Source of the DNA: Panaeolus papilionaceus
Lineage: Eukaryota > Basidiomycota > Agaricomycetes > Agaricales
Assembly: GCA_015501605.1 (NCBI GenBank)
Contig: JADNRZ010000022.1
Span: 124,001 to 188,000 of the forward strand
DNA length: 64,000 nt
Reading direction: 5' to 3'
The notes beneath the pieces were generated by a model that was not told the DNA's origin, ran no database searches, and saw nothing but the letters and a program-made list of their open reading frames with translations. Shown here piece after piece: positions 12,175 through 23,595 of the stretch. Position numbers and translations under genes: made by a program. Position 1 is the first letter of the stretch; each line of letters begins with the position of its first letter.

Positions 12175-15100
12175 ATGCAGCAACCAGATCCACCACCACC
12201 ACCAGTCTACACTTTTCTATGTCAACGCTTTCACTCTCTCATATGGTCGTGTCTCGACGCCGATCTTACAAAGACCGCCGTTTTTCATGCTGAAAGATAC
12301 TTCTCTCTCGATCGGACCAACCATGAATCACGACATTTGTTCGCCACAGCTCTTCTACGCGAAGGCCAGACCTACTCGGCACTCCACCTCGTCAATGGTG
12401 CCCAGGACGAAATATGTACAGGTTGCTACGAGATAAAGGCCCAATGTTGCACCGCCCTTGGCCGTCATCGCCAGGCGCGTGAGGCCCTCGACGCCACGCT
12501 CCGCGACCCAAATTACGTGTCCGCAGGTCAGTTCTCGCTTGAGTTGCTAGCCACAACTCCACTCAGCATAAAATTATGTCTCCGATTATAGCCTCGTCAC
12601 GCACAAGAATATCACATCCGTTCCCAGAAGAGGCCGCCTTGAAATGTCGATCGGGAAATACAGCGTACAAAGGCAATCTACCAGACAAGGCGTCGCGTAG
12701 TTTTAGGGAGGCTTTGGCAGCGAACCCTTACATATGGGAGGCCTTTGAAGGTCTATGTGCTTTGGGTACGCGCTTTACTGCGGTTGATACTGCAACTTCA
12801 TCTGATAAAATTATGATTTCTTATGTTCCATGTAGGCACTGCACCGGCAATTGACGAAATATTCCCCCCACGACCTCCACCTGTGAAGAGGTCACCGCCT
12901 GAAGAAATGCAAACCAAGAGCATACCAACGGCTACAGGCGCGGGTTTCTTCACACCAGATGCTGGCGGAGGAGGCAACTTATTCCGCGCTTGGAAGCCTG
13001 AAATCTCACAGCCCCAACCATTCAGAATGGCGCCTCCTCCCGCTCCTCGCGATTCCATGTAAGCCTCCTTGTCTTGCAGCTCTTCCAAATGGCTTCTCTA
13101 ACTTTCATCATGACCAGAGCAACGAATGACTCGTCATTCTACCCTGATAACTCATTTCAAATGCATAGACCGACACGTTCTCAGCCTCATAACCTGAACC
13201 CGGCGCAGACAGTCTCACGACCACTTTCTTCGGCAGATGAGGCGGGACCCGTGACCAAGAAACTTCGGTCCACGTCTCGCCAGGCAGAGGGTCCAGTTGC
13301 AGCAGTTGGAGTTGTCCCCGCGGTGGCTCTCAAGTCGAAGACGAGCAAGTCAAGTCTAGACGACCCCTTGAAAAAGGCACGCGCACGCCCGGCCTTGTCA
13401 TTTGCTAATATCTTCTCATCTTCCGGTCGTGGGTCTCAGACTACGACTTCCTCTAGGGCAGCCAACATTGCGAGTGGGAAAAGCAACACCAACCCCAACA
13501 ACAATGCAGCTGCGCAGGCCCCGGCTGGTGGTAATGGTGCTGGTATTACCACAAGACGAAGTACGCGGCTTTTGAGTGGCGGGAAACAGCTTCATTCATC
13601 AAAGGTGAGCAAATTCTGTCTAACACTAGCTCTGTACTTCCCTTGTTGGGCCTTCCTGTTTCGTCTGAGGGATTTTTGATGATTTTCGTGATTGCTGACG
13701 CACTTTTCGCTTTGTGTAATGTGACCCCTTTCTTCTCGACTCGCGCTAATCTGAACGAATCTCGCCTGCTTCTTATCAACGTCACGGGCTCCTCTTCTAT
13801 GTGGATTGTTATCTCGTGCGATCACGGATTACAATTTGGAATAATCACGATTAAACCATGCACATAATCAAAACAGCTTCCCGCACGAGAACGCCGCCGA
13901 CAACCTACACACTCTCGGACGCGATCACAAGAATCCGATAAGGATGACGAACTCGTATTTGGAGAAGTTGCGAATTCGCCATCACCTCCGTCAGGCTCTG
14001 GACCCGCACTTTCTCCCCGGTCGGACCACGACGCGTCGTCACCCGCACCGAGTAATTGGACCTCTGCGCAAGAGCAGCAAGCCCAGGAGGAATACGAGAG
14101 CGAGCTGGCAGAACATTATCTATACGAGTTGACGAGAAGATTTGCGTATGCGACAAGGGCATTGGCAATGTATGACTGTCAACGGTGTTTGCAAGAACTG
14201 GAACAGCTGCCACATCACCATCAGAACTCGAGTTTAGTTCTTGCTATGGTAGGTAAGGCTGAGTATGAGAGACAAGACTACACCGCGGTATGTTACTTCT
14301 GTGTTTGTCAAGGAAGATGGCTTATTATTTTGACAGGCCGACCGAGCATTCAAAACCTTGAGGAAAGAGGACCCATACCGTCTATGGGACATGGAAGTTT
14401 ATTCTTCACTCCTTTGGCACCTGCAACGCAAAGTGGAGCTATCATACCTCGCGCAGGAATTGCTGAATATCAGCCCAGACTCACCTCAAGCATGGATAGC
14501 GATTGGGAACCTGTTCTCTCTTGAAAAGGAGCGTTCTCAGGCATTGACGTGTTTCAGACGTGCAGCGACGCTAGACGCGACATGTGCCTATGCTTATACG
14601 TTGAGTGGGCACGAGACAATTGACGAAGATGTAGACAAGGCTATCAACTTCTTTGAATGCGCGTTACGTGCGGATGCGCGGCACTATAATGCATGGTGAG
14701 TTATGCCATTTATTTTACTCTTTTTAATTTCCTTGGGTTGGTTGGTAGAAATGGGCCGCATCTGGTTTGTTCTACCTTGCTAGCTGGCAATGGCAGAGCA
14801 AACCACATGTGAATTAATTGATTCATTATCTACGTGCTCATAGTGTGAAGATCAAGTTGATAAATTATCCTTATCTTCGTACGTTTCAGTGACGAGGCTA
14901 ACTCGCGCATTTCCCTCCCTTCTTGCCTTCCGTTACTCGTTTCTCCTTCATTCCGTATCCTTCCGCTTATCCATGTTTGGATGATTGAAACTTAAATATC
15001 TTTTCTTTTCCATAGGTACGGTCTGGGAACGTGTTATCTGCGTATGAGCAAAATTCGCCTGTCGGAATACCACTTTCGAAAAGCTGCTGAGATTCACCCT

Positions 15101-16038
15101 AAGAACGCGGTGCTACTAGGATGCATTGGGATGGTGAGTGATTCGTGCTTTACGTTGGTTTGGCGGCCCTATGCGATAATGAGTGCTAGACAGTCATTGA
15201 GGGGATTTCTTTTCTATTGCTTATCTTTTCGGAAACGAGAATATGTTGCTGACTGACTGATTTGCTTTGGTATTCTCCCTGCGGCACCGCCTGTCATGAT
15301 ATTTTGTCACACTTTATCTCTCGTCTGACAGACTATCGAACGGCGTGGCGATCGGGAAGGCGCGCTTAAGCTGTTCAATGAAGCTGTTCAAATCGCGCCC
15401 GCCAATGCATTGGTTCGTTATCGGCGTGCCAAAATCTTTATTTCAATGAGGAAATACCATGTGAGTCACTGTTTAATGCTTAGTGTAGGGATTTGTCTCG
15501 TGCTCTGCACGACTTTTCTCTTTTCACAAAACGATGATTAAAACCTTGCTGACCCTGCAATCAACTTTTTTTTTTTTTTTTTTTTTGTTTTTCTTGGTGT
15601 TTGCCCTTTATGACTTGTGGTCGGGTCCTGTATTCCCGTGGTTCTTGCTCCGTGCGACTGGTACTGTGGTGGTCGTGGTCGGTGACGTTTCATGAATGTC
15701 CCCGTTTGGGGATGTTTGGGATATGGTGCGCCTTGGATTTATTTCGCACGACGAACTAATATGGTGTGGTTTGTTTAATACGGAATGGCGTGTTATTACA
15801 CCTACGACACTGATTATAGCGAGCTGTGGAGGACCTGGAATACCTGCGGAATGCAACACCGGAGGAAGCTAATGTGGTATTCCAACTGGCGAAGACTTAC
15901 CGACTACTTGGGAATGTAGTGAAGAGTGCACAGACACTTGCTGCGGCTAGAGATATTGCGCCAAAGAGCATCAATAAGATTAAGAAACTGTTGGAGACGA
16001 TGCGGGACCCTGGGGAGGATAAGATGGATGAGGGATGA
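12175..16038 (+). CDS. CDC27: Anaphase-promoting complex subunit 3 (Cdc27)
   Basis: TPR scaffold subunit of the APC/C ubiquitin ligase, which binds the Ile-Arg tails of Cdc20/Cdh1 and Apc10. Nine exons: 12175-12526, 12592-12765, 12836-13058, 13118-13604, 13877-14287, 14337-14695, 15016-15133, 15332-15460, 15820-16038; 823 aa. Residues 1-200 form the N-terminal TPR dimerisation part. A long Pro/Ser/Arg-rich linker follows, then the C-terminal TPR superhelix starting near WDMEVYSSLLWHLQ, with ELSYLAQELL, AWIAIGNLFSLEKERSQAL, CAYAYTLSGHE and HYNAWYGLGTCYLR, all diagnostic of Cdc27. Four introns are long (272, 320, 198 and 359 bp). In each the stretch between a CTNAC-like branch point and the acceptor contains no AG. 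The last has a T22 tract right after its branch point, more than 200 nt from the acceptor. Confidence 0.94.
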
Positions 16039-16647
16039 TGATGTTATTGCAGACATTAATCACGGACATTGCTATTTCTGAATGTTTCTTGTAATAATAT
16101 TTATTATAATATTGTTGAATTGAATTGAACTGAGCTGGTTTGAGATTGAAAGAGTGACTGTGACAACCGAGTCATTGTTATAAAGGGTGTGTTTAAATAA
16201 ATTGCTGCTAAACCTCGTCCGCTCTACTTTAAACAGCCAGCCACTATGTCTGCTTAAATATCGACCTCGTTGTCTTTTACCTTCCTCTCTACCACAATCT
16301 CTTATTCTTGACTTTTACTAGTCTTTACTATACGAGAATGGTTGATAAACTCATTCGTACTTCAAAGAACGGCTCCCTCCTCTTCGAACCAGAAATCGTC
16401 GACCGGATACACTGACACCACCGACACACCGAACCCTGCTAGCACTTCAACAACACGTACGTTCAACCGTATCTTATCATCACCACCAACAACAACCATC
16501 ACAATAACAACCCCGTGTATCCAACGTTTGCCCAACACGCACTTGACACCCCGCCCCATCTCAGACCATACCGCGTCTAGCGGTCAACTGTTCAACACCA
16601 CACACATTCACCACCTTCAACACCAGCCACAGCAGGCTTTTTCAACA
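16039..16647. other. Intergenic and putative 5' leader
   Basis: Divides the Cdc27 stop codon from the Ser-rich orphan. The 16180-16330 part has A/T-rich and pyrimidine-rich promoter-like sequence. A short upstream ORF is listed separately. A GTACGT at about 16455 could be the donor of a 5'-UTR intron. Confidence 0.5.
16338..16415 (+). promoter_or_regulatory. Candidate upstream ORF, 25 codons
   Basis: ATG at 16338 opens a 25-codon frame (MVDKLIRTSKNGSLLFEPEI and five more residues) that ends in TGA at 16413-16415, some 230 nt before the first ATG of the Ser-rich ORF and in a different frame. If both are on one mature mRNA it could damp translation. It could also be the true first exon if an undetected intron rejoins the frames. 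Confidence 0.35.
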
Positions 16648-17625
16648 ATGTCTTCGGCTTCAGATTCACAAATATTCTCTTCCTTAACCCTCAACAAGTT
16701 GCACCTCTCAGTCTCGAGCAAGGGCACATGCAGCTTGCATAGATGGGTATTGCTGAAAAACTCGATACATCTCTCGTCTTCCATCACAAGCAATTCCTCG
16801 TCCTCATCATCTCACTCAAACTCTAATGACCAGTCAGAGTCAGACGACGACTTTTTCCACCACTTGCACCCGTCTGTCTCGTACTCCCTGGAGGACCCTG
16901 ATGAGGACGACGATAATGAAGAGGTCTTGGGCTCGTCTCATATCAACTCTTTCATGTTCCCAGACGCAGGAAAATTGCTCACTACCTCAGAGTCATCAGG
17001 GAGTACCGGCTCAGAGGCTCAGTGGTTGGACTCGTTGCTTGAGACTCTAGCAGACGACGATGACGACGACTTCTCAACCGACTCTGACTCGAACATCAAC
17101 AACATCCCTGTAGACGATGATGATTTCAGCCTTTTTAGTCCCCTTGCTTCTCCTTTGTCTTCTTCGGACGATCTCCCGAGCCAGTCAATTTCATTTTATT
17201 CTTCGTCTTCCAATGTACAATATTCCGATGTTTCCTATTCATCACCCTATCATCAACCATCTTGTTCGTTCAACATCACTTTTCGTCCTTCTAGTTCACA
17301 TCCCGACTATGAGCACCCCTTGCCTTATCATGACAACCACATAGAAGTCCTCTCGGTGCCAGACGCCATAGAAGACACGTCCGATGACGAGTCAGATGCA
17401 CCTACTACTCCCTCTCTCGGCAGGTCCAACTCCTCTCTATCAGACGGTGACTCTTCTTCCCAGCTCTCCCCATCTACGCCCCCAGAGCTCAGTAGACTGC
17501 GACATCCCAGCCTACATGTATATGATCACAACGATTCGAACATAATATCTTTCGAAATCGACCCACTTCCTTTCCCGGACCAGCATCTCAATCCATCCTA
17601 TAATTTCTATGATGAGGAATGTTAG
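16648..17625 (+). CDS. Acidic Ser-rich protein, unknown function
   Basis: Single-exon frame of 325 codons starting at the first in-frame ATG (16648, AACAATG context). I do not recognise it. The first 55 residues (SSLTLNKLHLSVSSKGTC, then HRWVLLKNSI) look ordered. The rest is low-complexity: poly-Ser, several runs of Asp/Glu (for example D6 near residue 138), SP/TP sites, and a Tyr/Pro-rich middle. Such composition suggests a disordered nuclear or regulatory protein, but nothing shows this directly. The open frame extends upstream of 16648 without an ATG, so an extra 5' exon is possible. No membrane segment or signal peptide is seen. Confidence 0.6.
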   Translation: MSSASDSQIFSSLTLNKLHLSVSSKGTCSLHRWVLLKNSIHLSSSITSNSSSSSSHSNSNDQSESDDDFFHHLHPSVSYSLEDPDEDDDNEEVLGSSHINSFMFPDAGKLLTTSESSGSTGSEAQWLDSLLETLADDDDDDFSTDSDSNINNIPVDDDDFSLFSPLASPLSSSDDLPSQSISFYSSSSNVQYSDVSYSSPYHQPSCSFNITFRPSSSHPDYEHPLPYHDNHIEVLSVPDAIEDTSDDESDAPTTPSLGRSNSSLSDGDSSSQLSPSTPPELSRLRHPSLHVYDHNDSNIISFEIDPLPFPDQHLNPSYNFYDEEC

Positions 17626-20549
17626 CCCACCTTTTTATTCTGTCTAGCCACCTTTTGCTACTTAGTCGGGCTTTTCTAGTAGTATGCTTATCTTTCATTT
17701 TAGTCTTCATTTTCCCATCTGTCCTCTCGCTCTGTGGTCTCATCATATGATACTTATTTCATCTTTTCTTGGTACTCTGCTTTCCATCCTATATGTGACC
17801 CAATCTTTTTTTTTTTTCACTCTCGGTCCGACTCTGGCCTCTTTCTCCTTTCTTGTCGACTCTGGATGAACATCCGTCCATATCCCCTCGCCCCGCTCTC
17901 CTCCGCTCTCCCACCTTTCATCGCTCTTCTTGGGCCCGCTTCCTTCTTTCTCCTTAATATTTCCTCAACCCTCTTTCAGATATCCTATTTCCTCGGGCTC
18001 AACCGTGCGTATGTGTGCGCTTTTCAAGAGTGTCTTATTCTTTCCTACCTCATTTCGCCTCCTTCGTTCTTCCCCTCTCCCTCAGTCATCCTCTTTCTAC
18101 CCTTGTCCCCCATGACCTGCATACCGGCACTCTTTATTAGTGTTATTTACCTCCTTTCTTGTCGTCACATAGCGTCGCAAAAATAGTATTACGGTTTTTT
18201 GGGTGGACCAAGTTTTGGCTATTTAAACATGAACAGGGTCTGTTTATCCGAAGTCCGAAGTCTTTTTGTCAGGACTCGAGTGAAGGCACGCTAGAGCTAT
18301 TCATGTCTGATCTCCGTCTTCCTCGTCAGATGTCTCTCCACACCATGTCTTTATTGATTTTGCATGCTATTTTCGGATGTGACGATGGAGTCTATGTAAC
18401 CGGTATGTAGTTTTTTATACTTGCACGCTGTGCTAAAACCGTTCTGATGGCTTTCGTGCATTTTATTTTTAGGACATTACAGATGACTTATCGTGTTCAT
18501 GTTGTTGCCCCGAAACTCAACCTTCACAGACTACACTTCCTTCCTTGCTATCTATCTATAATCTAACTTAAATGCCCGACTTCCCGACCTTACAGCGCAT
18601 GGTCGTGTCTATAACGTGTTTTTCTGTGCGCTCTATTTTCAACTTCTGACTCGTTCTCTTGGGCTGTAAATTTCCAGCGAGCGATAAGGACTTGCCACGT
18701 CAAGTATCGAGGCACAGGTTTCCTAGTTTGTCCTCTTTTCAAACAGATGATCAACAAGAAGAGCTTAACTCTGGTCTGCTCTTTCGGTAATTTTTTGAAG
18801 CGAGGGGAGTCACTAATTAACGAGAAACTGGGATGCATTCCAGCGTGGGTGCCGCTCGTTCTCTCAAACTCCAACCCTAGCTGGTCACCACATTAGTGTT
18901 TTTTTTTTTTACCAAAGGGAACTCTTTGCTCGGGGACTTCTAAGCTACTTTTCTGATGTGCTATATCCCGGTGATCAAGGATTATAATCACTGCTTACGC
19001 AGGACAGTGCAGGTACTCGCTCCGAGCGGTTACTACCCTGTCAGTCATAAGCGCCCCACCACGAACCAGCCCACAAACTCGCCAATCTGCACAGCACGCA
19101 CCACATGCCTACTTTTTATTTTTCCAGGCAGTGCCAAAATGCAGTTGAACATTCCATGCTGGCAGGTAAACTGCGATCTGCATGCCCACGTAACTGGATT
19201 AGTCGTACGGTGTAAAACGTCCTATCCCACCCCTAGGGACTTGCGATCGGCTTTACCATTGTTACGCAGTAGCACAATAATGACTATACATGCGCAATTC
19301 ATTACATTCATTTGTTCATTGAGAATCATGATTGCCACTGCCAGTTTTACGCGACTCCTACTAATCCCATCCTTAAACAGACCGGTACCGTTTCGATCGA
19401 TCGACAGTCGCCTACAGAGTTAGAAGCCTCGCGCTGCATCTCGTCCGTGCGTACGTACATACGTGAATGACAAAATATGCAGTCATACGAGCTCTATCTC
19501 GCGTGTATGAATCGCGCCATTAAGCCCGCCTCTCACAGTGCGTGAGCAGTCTATCATTTTTCTGACGCGGGGGAGTTTCGGTTGATTGGGTGAGATAGAG
19601 ATGACTCCGAAACACTACATCTCGTATAGAAACAGGACGAGCACCCCATTTTATTTTATTGTGTCATTGTTATAACGAGGGAGACTTGTCGGTGACATGA
19701 GAAAGCAAGTCAACCCAGGTCGATGGAATAAGACTCACAAAGAGACTATTCCATCGCGGGAGGCCGCATTGTACGTGGGATGACTGGGTGCTCTCATCCA
19801 GTTCAGAGACACGTTCCCAACGAGTCATTCCCACTCATTCTTTTCAATTGGAAGGACATGAACAGTGTAACTTCAATTCAAATGCCAAGATGTGATAATT
19901 AACTAGGGTACCATATTGATGAGTGAACTCGCAGACACACACCCACGACTTCCCGTAGTCGTGACCTCCAGCTCAGTTCTCGTTTTAGAGACGCCAGCTT
20001 GAGCGTGTTACGAAACGCGAACTCCTTGAAAGTCAATCAAGGCCCGAACGTGTAACCTAACCGAAAGTTTTCTGGGTGCACTCGACCCGTCTTCGAAGCC
20101 GCGGCGAAAAGAGAACGGCTCCCCGCACCTCGAGGCTATTGCTCCCCCGGATATTTCCAAATAAAACAGACCCTTTGATTCAACGAAATCAATCGACCAA
20201 GAGTAACCAGCGTTCGTTTGACGTATAGCATATGTCCCGATCCAGTAAACAACACGTTTTCAATCCTCGTGCATTTTCGAATTCAAAATTTCTACAATCC
20301 CCAACATGCATACCCCATCGAACCCACCGCCGCTGCCAAAGCCTGCCGTTGCTTTCACATTTGGCCTCTTTCTAAACTCTGCAGCCGCGCTAATACCGCA
20401 CTGGGACTTTGCCCATGGTTCCTGGGGATTTCCGACGGCATGTTTTCCTCTGCCTTTGAATTTCCCTCTTCATTGCCATTCTCGTCACCCCGTTACCGTT
20501 CCCTCTCATCTTTCACAGAGTTCGCACGATCCCTCCCCCATTCGGGGCT
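17626..20549. other. Intergenic, no gene supported
   Basis: About 2.9 kb. 17626-18180 is T/C-rich, probably 3' UTR of the Ser-rich orphan. Beyond this only short frames without family resemblance were seen (for example 18590-18874 minus and 18956-19423 plus). The frame at 20306-20563 (+) overlaps the SRR1-like stop codon antisense and is not called. Confidence 0.5.
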
Positions 20550-23500
20550 CTACTCGTTTTTAGATTCATGATGCTGCAATCCGGAGCTTGCACCAACAGC
20601 AGGTTTTTCCTGGATCTTTGAAGTTGGTGCATCAGGGACGTCTACGTATTGATGACATTCCCTGGTATCCTGTTCTGATAACCAACAAAGCAAGGAAAGA
20701 CACGGACTCATTAGTAAACTCAGGCTCGAAACGATTCCCCGCATTTCGAAAGTCAGAACTCACCCCCACGATCAGCATGAGCCTCATCAGGCAAATTGTT
20801 GGGTTCGCCAAGTGGAGCATCCGTGCCATAATTATCCCCCCCACCTGCTCCTCCCTTCAACCTATCATCGCCTTCACTACTACGCTCGCGCTGACGCTTG
20901 GTATGACGAATGTCCCCATCATTGTTCTCGACGACATTAGAACCACTCCTCTCAGACCCACCGACATTATTACCATTGACGCTGTCATGATCTTCATGTT
21001 CCGAAGACGAACAGCGGACGAACTGGATCGAAGTATTGTTAAACGCAGTTGGCCATGTCGAGGATGCAGGGAGTGGCGTGCATTCCAGATTGGGAGCTGT
21101 TCGGATTATGATTTACGTTTCGATTAGCGAATGATAATGTGCGAATTGGGTGAACGAGATACAGAGTTGTTCGATACGTTGCACCATAGGCGCACAAAGC
21201 GGGTTTAAACATCCGTCGTGACCGCATAAGTAATCCATAATAATCATAGTCCCGAGGGTGTCGTATCCACGTACAAGGACAGCACAGGACAAATCCCAAT
21301 TGAGGTCACGAGGCGAGATGAGGGGTTACCACAATGTCGGAAACCGGAAGTGAGCGTAAGCGCGGAGAGAATAACGAAGCAAGTTTGTGAGCGAGGTGGC
21401 ATAGGAGCAAATAGTATACGTGCACCGGATAACGACAGCAGGACGATATGACAGAGGTGGAGTTGTTGAGACGATGGCGAAATGGGCGTATGTTTATTTC
21501 GTCAAAAAAGGTTCGCGAAAACGTTTCGGGTGACGGAGTTCGAAGGGTTGGAAATTGATATGTTCAATTCGACGTATCACCAGACAATTCGGATATGTCG
21601 TGATAGTGGTGCGATCGCATTCGTTAGTTGTCAAGGTCCAAACAAGGGGTCAATGTAGCACAGGGTGGAGCAAGCAGAGCAAAGCAAAGGCAAAGGCGTC
21701 AATCAGCTAATTGAACGTTGAGGTGTTTGTTTTGATAGCAATGAAGACGTGGTTATAGCGCGAGAGAAGCACAGAATAGACCAATGCTTTGTGATCATAT
21801 GAAGTTGTGGGCACCGCTCTGACACGGGAACTGAGAGCAAAACGCACTCAGCGTTGTTATCTGGCTACGTTCGACCCATTATCGGGTTTCTGATCCCAAT
21901 AAACCCGACAACGGGTCTATTTTAAGTTCGCTGGTAAGCAGACATTAAGGAAGCAGACCACCAGGGTCCCACAACTGCTTTATACATACTGAAAACATGA
22001 AGAAGACTCCTCGATACGAAGCCAAGGAATAGAACATAAAAGCAGTTTCTCACCAATCTTCAACAGATATGGGAAGTCAGTCTCCATAACCCGTTTTGGT
22101 TTACTGTGTCGTGGCCATATCGTTTGCGAATAGGGATAAGATAGGGCCAGAACCACCGAAATGTGGAGTTGTGTGGCACGTTCACAGTTACCAAGTTTGC
22201 ATTTCACGATATGGTCAGGTCACGCGTCGCCAGAGGGTGGTTGAGCAGCAAAGTCGTGAGCATCGGAATTGAGGGAATGATGATTCGGAATGAATCCGAC
22301 CCAACAAAGTGGTGAGTTGAAGTATCGAAAAGCCGCCAACAGGATATTTCGCGGACGTTTCGAAGAGGTCAAAGGTTGATACACCGAGATAAATTGGCAT
22401 GCCGCAGGATATTTTCGCGTCATGGTCCCAAGTTTAGCCAGGTTCAAGTCATAAACACGACGAGCGCAAGAGATAACAGAAGGAAACAACCCAGACCAAA
22501 AAATGATGCCGGACCAATTGACGAAAGCGTTCACCAGATTTGCAGATAAGCAACCAGTTGGGAAGTTTCGATTGCGCAAGGAGCATAATCGCAATGAAAG
22601 GATGAATTGGAAGATTGGATTCGTGAGCTTGTTCAACAGATGGGCAGAATGATGAACTCACTTTTCAATATACTCTTGCAACACGTTTCCGACTAAGTAT
22701 AAATTGGTAAGCGCTGTCCCCGAAATGTCAGTTCGCGATTGTTGTCGTTGAGCGTTCGTCCGAAGAAGCGCTTCATATAATTCGATGTCACAGTGCGGCA
22801 TGAAGCATAGGGTTGGCGTTTTCAATTCATAATGGCTGGTCTAAAGAAAGAGATTGGAAGGTGGTGATAAAAGGCAGCAGAAGACCGGGAACCATTAGTT
22901 CAGTTAATACAAATTGCATGGTCACCCCAAAATGGGTGAGGTAAAAGAAATACCCGCATTGGTTTCTGAGAGTACATTCATGTGAAGTTGTTCCAATACA
23001 TCGACGTCTTCTGGGGTGAAAACGGGGTCATATATCGATACCGCATCAGTAGCCTGTTGATAGATCACGTCTAGATCAGCTATCGTTTAATTTTAATCAA
23101 ACAAAATCGTGAGCGCAAAGCGTTTCAAACGCGACTTTAGAAGATACCCGTCTCCTTCCATCAAGATAGCGTCTCGCACAGAATGGATAGAACACATACA
23201 ACTTTCAACAGTTGGCAGATTTCCGTCAAGAACGCGAGTTGGACGCGGGCGTTATGAGATGTTGTCGGACTACCGAGACCGAGGCACAACATAGCTTTCG
23301 GAGGTCCACTTCCATTGGTTAATTGCCCCCAGGAAGACTGAAGTAACACTGTAAAAGTTAACATCATAAGTCGGTGGGCAAAAAGAACACGCGTTAGAAA
23401 ATTGGATTAGTACGGACGTGAACATGCTTCGAACCACTCATCTTGCTTGAGTTGTTCCCTTAACTTGGAGAGCTGTGTGGACAGAGAAGGTAGTTCCTTT

Positions 23501-23595
23501 ATGTGATGTTTGTTCTTCTTCTTTCTTGATTTGACAGTGGTGAAGTCCGAATAGATAAATGTCGGTGGTGGTGCGACTGGTGAGTCCGATGACAT
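20550..23595 (-). CDS. SRR1-like protein (BER1/SRR1 family)
   Basis: Member of the SRR1 family (plant SENSITIVITY TO RED LIGHT REDUCED 1, yeast Ber1); biochemical role unsettled. Seven exons on the minus strand: 23595-23418, 23348-23200, 23053-22926 (or 22958), 22835 (or 22840)-22662, 22103-22054, 21096-20764, 20674-20550; about 378 aa. SRR1 hallmarks: SDFTTVKSRKKK near the N-terminus, MLCLGLGSPTTSHNARVQLAF, SIYDPVFTPEDVDVLEQLHM, TLCFMPHCDIELYEALLRTN, NLYLVGNVLQEYIE, then FPYLLKIAPNLECTPLP and WPTAFNNTSIQFV, the conserved end of the domain. A polar tail of about 125 residues follows. The exon 3/4 junction is uncertain: either a GC donor at 22957 with acceptor 22841, or GTGACC at 22925 with acceptor 22836; both keep phase. 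Introns 4 (558 bp) and 5 (957 bp) are exceptionally long and AG-free over most of their length. Confidence 0.82.
21099..21705 (-). other. 607-nt AG-free zone in SRR1-like intron 5
   Basis: The transcribed (minus) strand contains no AG between the TTAG ending at 21706 and the acceptor CAG at 21097. I checked line by line that the + strand has no CT from 21099 to 21705. Immediately after the last AG comes CTGATTGAC, a good branch-point match, and then a pyrimidine-rich tract (CCTTTGCCTTTGCTTTGCTC). Confidence 0.92.
22107..22627 (-). other. 521-nt AG-free zone in SRR1-like intron 4
   Basis: No AG on the transcribed strand between 22628 (end of GAACAAG, 34 nt after the donor) and the acceptor at 22104-22106, whereas the opposite strand has about 44 AGs by my count. 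The asymmetry is therefore strand-specific and not a base-composition effect. Confidence 0.92.

Noticed and set aside
20306..20563. 85-codon + strand frame overlapping the SRR1-like stop codon
   Set aside because: Antisense overlap, Pro/Ser-rich composition and no supporting signals.
21039..21299. Protein-like frames on the minus strand (for example TLGTMIIMDYLCGHDGCLN), first considered as exon 1 of a separate gene
   Set aside because: They lie within intron 5 of the SRR1-like gene. Exon 5 at 22103-22054 joins exon 6 in phase and gives the conserved SRR1 sequence; absence of AG makes such frames long by removing TAG stops.
22215..22661. Three overlapping minus-strand frames of 61-138 codons
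   Set aside because: Inside AG-free intron 4; no family resemblance, and their length is explained by the missing TAG stops.
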